A stretch of DNA of 64,000 nucleotides from Clostridium sp. GTDB taxonomy: Bacteria; Bacillota; Clostridia; Clostridiales; Clostridiaceae. Of this stretch, positions 45,654-53,802 are shown one piece after another (positions within the stretch are counted from its first letter, which is position 1; every line of letters starts with the position of its first letter). A model generated the notes under the pieces. It searched no databases and was not told where the DNA came from. It was given only the letters and a program-made list of their open reading frames with translations. A program made the translations under genes and the position numbers. The stretch spans positions 1 through 64,000 of the forward strand of contig NZ_JAGHFX010000097.1 of assembly GCF_017888565.1 (NCBI RefSeq), in the 5' to 3' direction.

Positions 45654-46085
45654 GTGAAAATTTCAACTAAAGGAAGATATGGTTTACGAGCATTAATAGA
45701 CTTAGCTATAAATATGGATTGTGAAAATGTAAGTATAAAGACAATATCTGAAAGGCAAAGTATTTCAGAAAGATATTTAGAACAAATATTTTCTTTATTA
45801 AGAAAAGGCGGTATCATAGTTGGGAGAAAGGGTGCTCAAGGGGGATATACATTAGGAAAAAATCCAAGCGAATTAACAATTAGTGAAATTTTAAAAGTTC
45901 TAGAAGGCGAAAATATATTTATAGATATAAATGAAGAAGAAGAAAATGAATTAGAAGATTTTATAAATAAAAATTTATGGAAAGATATAAATTGTTTAAT
46001 AAGCAAATATTTTTCAGATATAACATTAGAAGATTTAGTAAATGATTATAAGAAATCAAAAGATACAATTATATACTATATTTAA
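45654..46085 (+). CDS. Rrf2 family transcriptional regulator (CymR-like)
   Basis: Winged-helix repressor of 143 residues starting with GTG (AAAGGTG upstream). MKISTKGRYGLRALIDLA and RYLEQIFSLLRKGGIIVGRKGAQGGYTL are the Rrf2 DNA-binding signatures. The three clustered cysteines that hold the [2Fe-2S] cluster in IscR and NsrR are missing; only two isolated cysteines remain, so it is not an iron-sulfur sensor of that type. Together with cysK just upstream this points to CymR-type control of sulfur metabolism. Confidence 0.88.
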   Translation: MKISTKGRYGLRALIDLAINMDCENVSIKTISERQSISERYLEQIFSLLRKGGIIVGRKGAQGGYTLGKNPSELTISEILKVLEGENIFIDINEEEENELEDFINKNLWKDINCLISKYFSDITLEDLVNDYKKSKDTIIYYI

Positions 46086-46109
46086 GAAGTGGCTTTGCCA
46101 CTTCTTTTT
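46084..46109. terminator. Bidirectional terminator between Rrf2 gene and heme oxygenase
   Basis: Stem AAGAAGTGGC/GCCACTTCTT (46084-46093 with 46097-46106), TTT loop. The left arm overlaps the Rrf2 stop region and the T-run touches the stop of the convergent heme oxygenase gene. Confidence 0.9.
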
Positions 46110-46731
46110 AAAAGCATTTAGAATCTAGTTCATTTGAGATTGCCATATTATAAATATATGAATTGCAAATTTCAATAATAAATTCTTCTTTTTCCTGAGC
46201 TGTAAGAGTAAGTTTGTTTAGCATATTGTGATATTTCATAACATAAGCTTTCATATCTCCAAGAGCCTTATAAGAGTAATAGTTTAAGCTATCGTTATTT
46301 ATATTATAGTGGTCTTTTAGCAAATTATAAAATATTCTACCACCAAATAAATCTGCTAAAAATCTTGTATATGCATGAGCAATTATTAAATTAGGATTCT
46401 TTTCACAAACATGATTAATTCTATCTACATATGCTATAGTAGACGATAGAGGCTTAAATGAGTTAGTTGATAAAATGTTTTTTAAATCTTCTTTGATTAA
46501 TTCAGATCTATATAATTCTGTTGTTACAAATGGAGTAATTTTTTCTATATCTTTTAATTTCTCTAAATTACTTTCAATAGCTTGATAAACGTAATATAAG
46601 TTATATATATATTCAGCGTAACTTTCAACAGTAGCATTTTTTTCTAGAAGTCTTCTTGTAAAACCGTTATTTTCAGTTGCTTTGTGCAATATATTACTTC
46701 TATTTCTAATTTCCATCATTAAATTATTCAT
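46108..46731 (-). CDS. Heme oxygenase (biliverdin-producing type)
   Basis: Helical heme-degrading enzyme of 207 residues that opens the porphyrin ring to release iron. Start ATG 46731 has AAAGGAG eight bases upstream (the GTG at 46740 is less likely). The proximal heme ligand is His16 in NILHKATE, and HAYTRFLADLFGGRIFYNLL carries the distal-helix glycine pair (GG) that marks the family. Similar enzymes are known from C. perfringens and C. tetani. Monocistronic; a pair of palindromic operator-like sequences lies about 165-200 bases upstream. Confidence 0.9.
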   Translation of the reverse strand: MNNLMMEIRNRSNILHKATENNGFTRRLLEKNATVESYAEYIYNLYYVYQAIESNLEKLKDIEKITPFVTTELYRSELIKEDLKNILSTNSFKPLSSTIAYVDRINHVCEKNPNLIIAHAYTRFLADLFGGRIFYNLLKDHYNINNDSLNYYSYKALGDMKAYVMKYHNMLNKLTLTAQEKEEFIIEICNSYIYNMAISNELDSKCF

Positions 46732-46740
46732 TATAGTCAC

Positions 46741-47214
46741 TCCTTTAAAATAATAATTAAGTAAAAATTGTTATTACTTAAGTCTTTATATTAATAATAG
46801 TTTTTAATCTCTAAAATATCAAACTCCGTATATCCTTAAATTCTTTAAAATTTTTCCTTGAAAACTGAAATTAAGAAGTAAGCATTTCATATCTTGAACT
46901 TTGTTCATAATAATCAATATATGAACAAAGTTCATATATTTTATGAAGAATTTCAAAAAGTAGAGCCTATAATTAAAAAAGTTAGTTAATTGTGATATAA
47001 GAAATCTTAAAAGTCATATAAATATATTTATATGATAATACATTTATATATATATTAAATTATGAAGAATTATAAATGCAATAAATGTTAATTTCTTTAA
47101 AGATAAATGTAAAATTTTATAATATTAATAATTTAAATAAAGACTAGAGTTTAATACTATGTTGTAAGAAAATGGCTAGAATGCTATAATGTAATTGATT
47201 TCAAAGGAAGGTGG
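46741..47214. other. Divergent 474-bp intergenic region
   Basis: No gene seen. AT-rich region between the heme oxygenase (reverse) and a membrane protein (forward). It contains the tandem palindromes at 46895-46934, listed separately, and otherwise only AT-rich sequence suited to promoters. Confidence 0.5.
46895..46934. promoter_or_regulatory. Tandem 13-bp palindromic operators
   Basis: TGAACTTTGTTCA (46895-46907) and TGAACAAAGTTCA (46922-46934) are each perfect TGAAC-N3-GTTCA palindromes, and are also inverted copies of each other. Their centres are 27 bases apart, a near-integral number of helical turns (2.6). They look like paired sites for a dimeric TetR- or MarR-type repressor, or one large hairpin. 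Confidence 0.7.
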
Positions 47215-47601
47215 ATGGTGATTCTTATGATTAAAAAAAATTCCAAAACTTTTTCAAGATTTATAACTATCTCTATTATTACCTTGATAGTTTCTTTTAT
47301 CTTAGGGCAAATTATTTCTAGTTTCAAAGGGTATAATTTTAGCGATGTGCTTTTTGTTGAAGGCATAATAATATTAATGATGGGAATATTTTCTGCAGTT
47401 GGAGGAAATCCTATGAGCTTATCTCTTCAAGATTTTGGTCAAATTAATCCACAGTGGCTAGCTAATATAAGCTTAGAAACAAATGAAATCGATAGAAGAA
47501 GAATAATTGATTCATGTAAAGTTAATATAAATATTGATATTACAACTATATCTTTAGTAATTGTAGGATCAATATCTTTGCTAATAAGCTTTATTTTATA
47601 G
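47215..47601 (+). CDS. Three-TM membrane protein of unknown function
   Basis: Hypothetical protein of 128 residues with hydrophobic helices at about 15-36, 45-62 and 108-127. The middle carries a polar stretch NPMSLSLQDFGQINPQWLAN and a charged ETNEIDRRR segment. AGGAAGG precedes the ATG at 47215; ATG 47227 is possible. It is divergent from heme oxygenase and shares the region with the tandem operators. A perfect terminator follows. No family recognised. Confidence 0.75.
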   Translation: MVILMIKKNSKTFSRFITISIITLIVSFILGQIISSFKGYNFSDVLFVEGIIILMMGIFSAVGGNPMSLSLQDFGQINPQWLANISLETNEIDRRRIIDSCKVNINIDITTISLVIVGSISLLISFIL

Positions 47602-47616
47602 AAATATATATAATTT

Positions 47617-47655
47617 GGGTAAATATTCTCTTTTAAGAATATTTACCCTATTTTT
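47617..47655 (+). terminator. Terminator of three-TM protein gene
   Basis: Perfect 13-bp stem GGGTAAATATTCT/AGAATATTTACCC (47617-47629 with 47636-47648), then TATTTTT. Confidence 0.92.
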
Positions 47656-47704
47656 ATAATAATTTAAGAGTGATAAATAATATAATATTATAAAGGTGAC
47701 GAAT

Positions 47705-48352
47705 TTGAAATTAAATAAAGTTTTATTATTAGTAATTATCCCAATTAGTCTTTTGGTTATATTAGTATTATGTAAAGAAAATTTAAGAAGCTATTTTAAG
47801 ATAAGTTATAGAACTTTTTATAATATAAATATTAGTTATAATGATCTTAACTTATTAGAAAAAGATTTAAATGTTATAGATTTAGACTATAAATGGAAAG
47901 AAGATTTAGAATTAAATAATAATCCAAATAAGATAATATATCATCATTCTGCAAGAAAAGAATGGAGTCCTGAAGGGATAAATGAATATCATAAATCTAA
48001 AGGTTGGATAGGAATAGGATATCATTATTATATAAGAAAAGATGGAAGTATATATTCTGGAAGACCAGAAAATGCAGAAGGTGCTCATACAAAGGGTGAA
48101 AATAACAATTCAATTGGAATTTGTTTGGAAGGAAACTTTGAAGATGAATATCCAAGAGACGAACAATTAGAAAGTTTATATAAATTATCATTATATATAT
48201 CATTAAAATATGATATATATAAAATAATAGGCCATAAAGATGTTTATAGCACTCTTTGTCCAGGAGAAAACTTTTCGATTGAAGATATTAGAAATCAAGT
48301 AATAAGTTTAATTAAAAATTATAATAATGCGCAGTCTCAGAAATCTATTTAA
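47705..48352 (+). CDS. N-acetylmuramoyl-L-alanine amidase (Amidase_2/PGRP type), membrane-anchored
   Basis: Zinc amidase cutting the MurNAc-L-Ala bond, 215 residues from TTG 47705 (AAAGGTG upstream; the GTG inside that site is not the start). An N-terminal signal-anchor helix (about 5-24) puts the enzyme outside the cell. Zinc ligands and fold motifs: IIYHHSA for the first His, GIGYHYYIRKDG, and IIGHKDVYSTLCPG for the second His and Cys. It probably acts in wall turnover or sporulation/germination. Confidence 0.88.
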   Translation: MKLNKVLLLVIIPISLLVILVLCKENLRSYFKISYRTFYNINISYNDLNLLEKDLNVIDLDYKWKEDLELNNNPNKIIYHHSARKEWSPEGINEYHKSKGWIGIGYHYYIRKDGSIYSGRPENAEGAHTKGENNNSIGICLEGNFEDEYPRDEQLESLYKLSLYISLKYDIYKIIGHKDVYSTLCPGENFSIEDIRNQVISLIKNYNNAQSQKSI

Positions 48353-48401
48353 TATAAAATTATTGAATTTTAAGTAAGATTTATAGATTTAAAAAAGTTA
48401 A

Positions 48402-48441
48402 CCTCTTTTAAACCATTGATTTTACTTACTTAAAGACGTTT
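48402..48441 (-). repeat. Dispersed 40-nt intergenic repeat, copy 2 (inverted)
   Basis: Reverse complement matches 2381-2420 at 36 of 40 positions, with no gaps. This copy lies between the Amidase_2 gene and the TSCPD gene and is not followed by the GC-rich hairpin seen after copy 1. Confidence 0.7.
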
Positions 48442-48556
48442 TTAAACTCGAATAAAATTTTTATCTATTATTTATATATGAGAAAAAAGAGAAATTCAAA
48501 TTAGAAATTCCCTTTTTATCTGCTGATATCAAAATTTATTTTGATGCAACCCATGA

Positions 48557-48805
48557 TTATGCAGTTTTTTTATATTCTTCTAATGCTTTAGATAATTGAT
48601 CTGGACAAGATGTACCTTTACCTTTACAATCAATTCCTTTTAATTTATCAATGGCTTCATCGATGTTCATGCCTTTTAATAGAACTGATAGACCCATAAG
48701 GTTACCAGCGCATCCTCTAACAAATTCAACATTTCTAATAATATTATTCTCTACATCTAAATGTATCTCTGTAGAACAAACCCCATTAGTCTTATAAACA
48801 AACAT
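48557..48805 (-). CDS. TSCPD domain protein (TIGR03905 type)
   Basis: Small cytoplasmic protein of 82 residues. The C-terminal CKGKGTSCPDQLSKAL segment is the TSCPD motif, also seen at the end of some class II ribonucleotide reductases; further cysteines lie in NGVCST and VRGCAGN. The four cysteines could bind a metal. AGGAGGG ribosome binding site. Single gene. Function unknown; a redox or zinc-binding role is plausible. Confidence 0.88.
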   Translation of the reverse strand: MFVYKTNGVCSTEIHLDVENNIIRNVEFVRGCAGNLMGLSVLLKGMNIDEAIDKLKGIDCKGKGTSCPDQLSKALEEYKKTA

Positions 48806-49011
48806 TTTATATCCCTCCTAAATATTGTACAAGTAGTATTATATATCTATATTAAGTAGAAATGAAGAGAAAATGTGGAAATTTGAAATAAAAGATAAAA
48901 AGTTGTCCCGTTTAACTAAATAAATCATATATTGTAAATGTACATAGTATTTATAGAAATTATTATAAAATATCTTAATTTATATTTAATTTCTAGAAAG
49001 GAAGGTGCTAT

Positions 49012-49908
49012 ATGAACTCTTTAATTGTATGTAATACAGGTAGTGATTCTATAAGTAAAGTATCTATAGATAAGGATTTTGGTAAAGAAGAATTAGTAAC
49101 TGAAGAAATATTTTTAAGAAAGATAGACAAGCCTTTAGGACCTAGTAGCGTTTACTTAAATGACAATATAGCGTATACTGCAAATAGTTATAGTAATTCA
49201 ATATCTTTAATAAATATGAATACATTTAAAGAGGAGAATAGTATTTACGTAGGAGCTCATCCAAATGACTTAGCTATTGAAAAAAACTATTTATATATTG
49301 CATGTTCTGAATCAAATTCAGTTGTTATTTATGATATAAAAGAAAAAAGGATAGCACTAGATATAGCAGTTAATAATTGGCCTCATAATATAGAGTTATG
49401 TAGAAGTCTTAATTTATTATTTGTATCAAATTTTCAAAGTAATAACGTGTCTATTATAGATGTGACTACAAATAAGGTTATAAAGGAGTTAAGTACATTA
49501 GAATATCCAACAAGAGTTAAAGTATCTAATGATAAAAAATTATTATATGTATGCGAAAGCTATATGGGTGACGATAAAGATGGATATATAGAGGTATTTA
49601 ATATAAAGACATTTGAGTCTTTATATAGAATAAAGGTTGGGAAATCACCTGTAGATATTTTAGAAGATGAGGAAAATATATATATTTGTAATTTTGGTGA
49701 TGGAACTCTTACTATAATAGAAAAAAGCAATTATGATAAATGGAGAAAAATGAGCTTAGGTGGTATGCCTAAATCAATAATTAAATTTGGTAAAATAGCT
49801 TTTGTATCAGATTATTTAAATGGAAGAGTTATATGTATTAACTTAAATGAAAATAAAATAAAAGTCATAACAGTAGGGAAGGAACCTAATGCTATGACTT
49901 TGTATTAA
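49012..49908 (+). CDS. YncE-like beta-propeller protein
   Basis: Protein of 298 residues made of about seven repeated four-strand blades with YVTN-type motifs: AYTANSYSNSISLINMNT, LYIACSESNSVVIYDI, LFVSNFQSNNVSIIDVTTNK and IYICNFGDGTLTIIE. No signal peptide, so it is probably cytoplasmic, unlike many YncE proteins. GGAAGGTG ribosome binding site. Its stop overlaps the end of the convergent DUF4364 gene by four bases, with no terminator between. Function unknown; a ligand- or protein-binding scaffold is likely. Confidence 0.85.
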   Translation: MNSLIVCNTGSDSISKVSIDKDFGKEELVTEEIFLRKIDKPLGPSSVYLNDNIAYTANSYSNSISLINMNTFKEENSIYVGAHPNDLAIEKNYLYIACSESNSVVIYDIKEKRIALDIAVNNWPHNIELCRSLNLLFVSNFQSNNVSIIDVTTNKVIKELSTLEYPTRVKVSNDKKLLYVCESYMGDDKDGYIEVFNIKTFESLYRIKVGKSPVDILEDEENIYICNFGDGTLTIIEKSNYDKWRKMSLGGMPKSIIKFGKIAFVSDYLNGRVICINLNENKIKVITVGKEPNAMTLY

Positions 49909-50438
49909 TTATCATCACTAAATAAAGAGTTCATTATTTTAGTATAAATATCAGAAGGGTCACTTTTCCATCTGTTGCATAAGGATAATGCTTGTTTTTT
50001 AGAAGGAACAGATACCTTTAAAGAAATTAAAAGATTTTCATTTTCTAATGCTTGTAAATCGACTATAAAAGCATTATCTTTACCTAATGTATAATCACTA
50101 TGAATAGTTAACTCCTTTTTTATAGAGTCAATCATGGAAAGAAGATAGTCATCGATTATCTTCTTTTTCATAGTAGAAATTCTATCAGAAAAGAAAGAAA
50201 GAACATTTGATCCCTTTTCAGTTATATAAATCAAGTTTTTATCATTTACAATGTCATATCTTAAAAATTCTGATGAAACAAGCTCACTAATATATTGTTG
50301 AAGAGTGAAATAATTTATAAAGTTATTTTCTAATATAATTTCAGTAAGTTGAGTATTAGTAATGGGAGACTTTAAAGATTCCATTACATATAAAACTAAT
50401 AATTTGTTTTCTGCTAATTCTGCCGAGTTTTCGTACAT
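49905..50438 (-). CDS. DUF4364 family protein (winged-helix-like)
   Basis: Cytoplasmic protein of 177 residues fitting DUF4364. The N-terminal ~75 residues look like a winged helix (NKLLVLYVMESLKSPITNTQ, then YFTLQQYISELVSS and a beta-hairpin YDIVNDKNLIYITEKG), so it may bind DNA. The C-terminal part is alpha/beta and ends in acidic residues. GGAGG ribosome binding site. The family is common in clostridia without a known function. Tail-to-tail overlap with the YncE-like gene. Confidence 0.85.
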   Translation of the reverse strand: MYENSAELAENKLLVLYVMESLKSPITNTQLTEIILENNFINYFTLQQYISELVSSEFLRYDIVNDKNLIYITEKGSNVLSFFSDRISTMKKKIIDDYLLSMIDSIKKELTIHSDYTLGKDNAFIVDLQALENENLLISLKVSVPSKKQALSLCNRWKSDPSDIYTKIMNSLFSDDN

Positions 50439-50560
50439 ATTAAACCTCCATTTTAGAAAGTATAAATTAATTATATCATAAATTTTACTAAGTTGTTATT
50501 ATAGTCATTAATAATATTTTTTAGAATATAAATAAATGATAGCAATTTAAGGAGTTTTTT

Positions 50561-51319
50561 GTGAAAAGGAGATATAGAGTAGTAGTAAGTTTATTATTAT
50601 TATCATGCTCAATGGTTTTGTCTATTTTATTTAAAGAGGACTTTAAGGAGGTGTCTTTAGAAGCATCTAATGATAAGCCCATTTATAGAGTTAATAAAGA
50701 TGAAAAGGTTATAGCATTAACTTTTGATATAAATTGGGCTGAAAAAGATGAAATTTATAACATATTAGAGGTACTAGATAAATATAATGTAAAGGCAACC
50801 TTTTTTATAATGGGAGGTTGGGTAAATTATAGTGAAGAAAATAGAGAGAAGCTTGTGAAGATAAAGGAGGGAGGTCATGAGATAGGAAACCATAGTTATA
50901 TTCATCCTATGTTTACCAAGATAGATGAAACTAGGATGAAAGAAGAACTAGATAAAACAGATAAAATTATAGAAGAAACTATAGGAGTTAAACCTAATTT
51001 ATTTAGATTTCCAAGTGGGGATTATAGTAAAAAATCTTTGGATTTTGTAAGTAGTCAAGGATATAAATGTATTCAATGGGATGTAGACTCAGTTGACTGG
51101 AAACAAGTTAGTGCGGATGAAGAGTATAATAGAGTTATGAAAAGAGTAACTTCAGGATCTATTTTACTTTTTCATAATAATGCAAAATATACACCAGGAA
51201 ATCTAGATAGAATGATAAAAAAACTAAGTGAAGATGGATATAGCTTTGCTAAAGTAGGGCAAATGATATATGAAGATAATTATTATATTGATGATAAAGG
51301 TGAGCAAATAAAAAAATAA
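50561..51319 (+). CDS. Polysaccharide deacetylase, PdaB-like (sporulation)
   Basis: NodB-fold deacetylase of 252 residues, starting with GTG after AAGGAG. The N-terminal signal-anchor helix (about 7-23) places the domain outside. The metal motif is LTFDINWAEKDE, with Ile-Asn-Trp in place of the usual Asp-Gly-Pro, as in B. subtilis PdaB (LTFDISW). HEIGNHSYIHP gives the two metal histidines, and RFPSGDYS and WDVDSVDW follow. PdaB-type proteins are needed for spore survival; loss of the second Asp suggests altered activity. Confidence 0.85.
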   Translation: MKRRYRVVVSLLLLSCSMVLSILFKEDFKEVSLEASNDKPIYRVNKDEKVIALTFDINWAEKDEIYNILEVLDKYNVKATFFIMGGWVNYSEENREKLVKIKEGGHEIGNHSYIHPMFTKIDETRMKEELDKTDKIIEETIGVKPNLFRFPSGDYSKKSLDFVSSQGYKCIQWDVDSVDWKQVSADEEYNRVMKRVTSGSILLFHNNAKYTPGNLDRMIKKLSEDGYSFAKVGQMIYEDNYYIDDKGEQIKK

Positions 51320-51430
51320 ATTAAAAAATATTGAAAAATGATGATATAATGTATTATAATGGAAATATATCCAGTGGGGTTAAAAAGTATAACTAATTAA
51401 ATTTATTACTAAGGGAGAGAGGGGTTAGAG

Positions 51431-52096
51431 ATGGACAACTTGATGTTAAATAACAAGATTTATTTAGAGGGAAAAGTAATATCAGAACTAGAATTTAGCC
51501 ATGAAATGTATGGGGAAGGGTTTTATACATTTTCAATGGAGGTAATGAGACTTAGTGATTCAGTTGACATTTTAAACATAACAGTATCAGAAAGATTAAT
51601 AGCTAATATGGATTTATCAATTGATAAGGAAATAATAGTAGACGGACAATTAAGATCATATAATAAGTTTGTTGATGGATCAAATAAACTTATTTTAACT
51701 GTATTTGCTAGAAATATAGAACCTTGTATTGAAAGAAGTAAAAATCCAAATGAAATTTTCTTAGATGGATATATATGTAAGGAACCTGTTTATAGAACAA
51801 CTCCATTTGGAAGAGAGATAGCTGATGTATTATTAGCTGTAAATAGGGCATATAATAAATCGGATTATATTCCTACAATTGCTTGGGGAAGAAATTCAAG
51901 ATTTTGTCAAACTCTAGAAGTTGGAGACAATATTAGAGTTTGGGGAAGACTACAAAGTAGAGAATATCAAAAGAAAGTTAATGATACTGATGTAATTAAA
52001 AAAATTGCTTATGAAGTATCAGTATCAAAAATGGAAAAAGTTCAAAATGATCATTTAGAATCAGAACATGAAGGTAATGAGCAAGAAGTTATGTAA
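51431..52096 (+). CDS. SSB-like protein with two OB-fold domains
   Basis: Protein of 221 residues related to single-stranded DNA-binding proteins. Two tandem OB-like domains: residues about 6-95 (NKIYLEGKVISELEFSHEMY, IIVDGQLRSY) and about 103-200 (NEIFLDGYICKEPVYRTTPFGREIADVLLAVNRAY, IRVWGRLQSR). The second keeps the clear SSB signature; the first is divergent. The acidic tail ESEHEGNEQEVM lacks the DDDIPF tip of canonical SSB. It stands alone, not near rpsF/rpsR, so it is an accessory SSB. Confidence 0.85.
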   Translation: MDNLMLNNKIYLEGKVISELEFSHEMYGEGFYTFSMEVMRLSDSVDILNITVSERLIANMDLSIDKEIIVDGQLRSYNKFVDGSNKLILTVFARNIEPCIERSKNPNEIFLDGYICKEPVYRTTPFGREIADVLLAVNRAYNKSDYIPTIAWGRNSRFCQTLEVGDNIRVWGRLQSREYQKKVNDTDVIKKIAYEVSVSKMEKVQNDHLESEHEGNEQEVM

Positions 52097-52104
52097 TATA
52101 AAAT

Positions 52105-52138
52105 AAAGGTGAAAAGCTTTGCTTTTCACCTTTTATTA
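52105..52138. terminator. Terminator between SSB-like gene and dapH
   Basis: Perfect 13-bp stem AAAGGTGAAAAGC/GCTTTTCACCTTT (52105-52117 with 52121-52133), TTT loop. It sits between convergent genes and should work both ways. Confidence 0.92.
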
Positions 52139-52146
52139 TGTAGGAG

Positions 52147-52860
52147 CTATTTTCTAAGATCATCCAAAAGTTTTGTCTTATCTCTTGTCTGATCATCAAC
52201 TATTTTAATTATTTTAGCTGGGCTACCAGCAACTACAACACCAGAAGGTACATCTTTAACTACTACCGATCCAGCTGCAACAACAGAACCATTACCTATT
52301 TTTACGCCTTCTAATATAACAGAATTAGCACCTATTAAAACATCATCTCCAATCTCACAAGGAGATTTGCTTGGAGGTTCTAAAACTCCTGCAACTACGG
52401 CGCCAGCTCCTAGATGTACTCTTTTACCTAATTTTCCTCTAGCACCAACTACTGCATTCATATCTACCATAGTGAATTCTCCTATTTCAGCTCCTATATT
52501 AATTACAGCGCCCATCATAATAACAGCATTTTTATCGATTTTCACCTTATCTCTTATTATTGCACCAGGTTCTATTCTTGCATCAATATTTAAAAGGTTT
52601 AGCATAGGAATAGCTGAGTTTCTTCTATCATTTTCAAATCTATAATGATTTATAAGGTGTTTATTTTCTTTTATAAATTCATTAATTATATTAGATTCTC
52701 CAAAAAGTATATAAAAGTTATTATTACCATACCATTCTAGATCTTTTAAATCGGCATTACCTAAATCTCCGTTAATATATGCTTTCACTGGTGTTGTTTT
52801 TTGTGTATCCTTTATGAATTTTGCAATTTCATAAGGATCTATTAACTCATTATAGTTCAT
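52147..52860 (-). CDS. dapH: Tetrahydrodipicolinate N-acetyltransferase
   Basis: Left-handed beta-helix acetyltransferase of the acetylase branch of diaminopimelate/lysine synthesis, 237 residues. The N-terminal ~90 residues are the DapH-specific domain ([20 protein letters not shown]). The rest is hexapeptide repeats, for example [21 protein letters not shown] and [17 protein letters not shown], the latter with the catalytic region. Strong AGGAGGG ribosome binding site. It is divergent from cobO; other pathway genes (dapA, dapB, asd) lie at 61-64 kb. Confidence 0.95.
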   Translation of the reverse strand: MNYNELIDPYEIAKFIKDTQKTTPVKAYINGDLGNADLKDLEWYGNNNFYILFGESNIINEFIKENKHLINHYRFENDRRNSAIPMLNLLNIDARIEPGAIIRDKVKIDKNAVIMMGAVINIGAEIGEFTMVDMNAVVGARGKLGKRVHLGAGAVVAGVLEPPSKSPCEIGDDVLIGANSVILEGVKIGNGSVVAAGSVVVKDVPSGVVVAGSPAKIIKIVDDQTRDKTKLLDDLRK

Positions 52861-52974
52861 ATTATACCCTCCTATACTATAAGGTTAGAATGAAGAAATT
52901 ATATCAATATATTTAATGTATATCAATAGGAAAGAAGTAAAAATATGTTAAAATATATTTAGTTTACAATATAG

Positions 52975-52991
52975 TTGTACATAATGTACAA
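52975..52991 (+). promoter_or_regulatory. Perfect 17-bp palindrome upstream of cobO
   Basis: TTGTACATAATGTACAA is perfectly symmetric about its central base. It lies 22 bases before the cobO ATG, close to the expected transcription start, so a bound repressor would block the gene. Dimer-binding operators of GntR/TetR/MarR type have this form; the regulator is not identifiable here. Confidence 0.65.
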
Positions 52992-53012
52992 TTTAAAAAA
53001 GGAGTTGATAGT

Positions 53013-53549
53013 ATGAAATTAAATAAAGGACTAGTCCAAGTTTATACAGGAAATGGTAAAGGGAAAACTACTGCAGCCATAGGTCAAGGTATGAGAGCTT
53101 ATGGAAATGGGTTAAGGATATATATGCTTCAATTTTTAAAAGGAGGCCCAACTGGTGAGCTAAAAACAATTGATGAACTTGGTGATAACTTTAAATTATT
53201 TAGATTTGAAAAACCAAGAGACTTTGTTTGGAATTTAAACGAGGTCGAGAAAGAAGAATTGAAGCTTGAAATAAGAGAAGGCTATAAATTTATTTTGAAT
53301 ACAATAAAAGAAAATAAATGTGATGTTTTAATAATAGATGAAATAATGGGAGTTTTATATAATAAGTTCCTAACAGTAGATGAGGTTGTATATATTATTG
53401 ATAATAAACCTAAAACTATGGAACTTATACTTACAGGAAGAGATATACCAGAAGAAATTTTGAAAAAGAGTGATTTAGTTACAGAAATGAAGTGTATTAA
53501 ACATTATTTTGAAGATGGTGTTGAAGCAAGAAAAGGAATTGAATATTAG
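53013..53549 (+). CDS. cobO: Cob(I)yrinic acid a,c-diamide adenosyltransferase (CobO/BtuR)
   Basis: Transfers the adenosyl group of ATP to cobalt to form adenosylcobalamin; 178 residues. The N-terminal P-loop GNGKGKTT is at 13-20, with IYMLQFLKGGPTGE and DVLIIDEIMGVLYNK (Walker B-like) further on, all typical of the CobA/CobO/BtuR type rather than PduO. AAAGGAG ribosome binding site. No other cobalamin genes nearby, so it may serve salvage. No B12 riboswitch is visible; a palindrome precedes the gene instead. Confidence 0.93.
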   Translation: MKLNKGLVQVYTGNGKGKTTAAIGQGMRAYGNGLRIYMLQFLKGGPTGELKTIDELGDNFKLFRFEKPRDFVWNLNEVEKEELKLEIREGYKFILNTIKENKCDVLIIDEIMGVLYNKFLTVDEVVYIIDNKPKTMELILTGRDIPEEILKKSDLVTEMKCIKHYFEDGVEARKGIEY

Positions 53550-53613
53550 TTATAAATTGTGAATATAAAGGCTACGATAACGAGATATATTTCATAAGTT
53601 AAATAGCTACGCA

Positions 53614-53802
53614 GGCGTTGAATACTTAGTGAAGTTGAACGGAGTTACAACTGATCTTAGTATGAAAGCACATCTACTGAAGCTTGTCTGAAGTAGATGT
53701 TCCTATAAATAATTAGGGAAAATTACTATGCTAAAAGTTTTGGTTAACTCGCTGCTCTCAAACAATTAAGCAATACTAAGACCTAGTAGTTCTTCCAACG
53801 CC
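53614..53802 (+). ncRNA. Unidentified structured RNA candidate / leader of aminotransferase
   Basis: Multibranch fold read by eye. Closing helix GGCGTTG (53614-53620)/CAACGCC (53796-53802); hairpin AGTTG/CAACT (53633-53637, 53648-53652); helix TCTTAGTAT/ATACTAAGA (53655-53663, 53773-53781); inside it ACATCTACT/AGTAGATGT (53670-53678, 53692-53700), TTCCTA/TAGG-GAA (53700-53705, 53714-53720) and GTTT-G/CAAAC near 53737 and 53759. The region is visibly richer in GC than its surroundings and has no open frame. Its 3' end is about 45 bases before the aminotransferase start. Confidence 0.6.

Noticed and set aside
46860..46940. Fur box at the heme oxygenase promoter
   Set aside because: The palindromes are TGAAC-N3-GTTCA and do not resemble GATAATGATTATC-type Fur sites.
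53614..53802. Lysine (L-box) riboswitch before the aminotransferase
   Set aside because: The expected conserved core around the five-way junction (AGAGGNGC and GGGGAGC-type elements) is not found, although the length is similar.
53614..53802. MITE or transposon remnant with GGCGTTG terminal inverted repeats
   Set aside because: No target-site duplication is seen at the ends, and the internal nested helices are better explained by RNA folding; not fully excluded.
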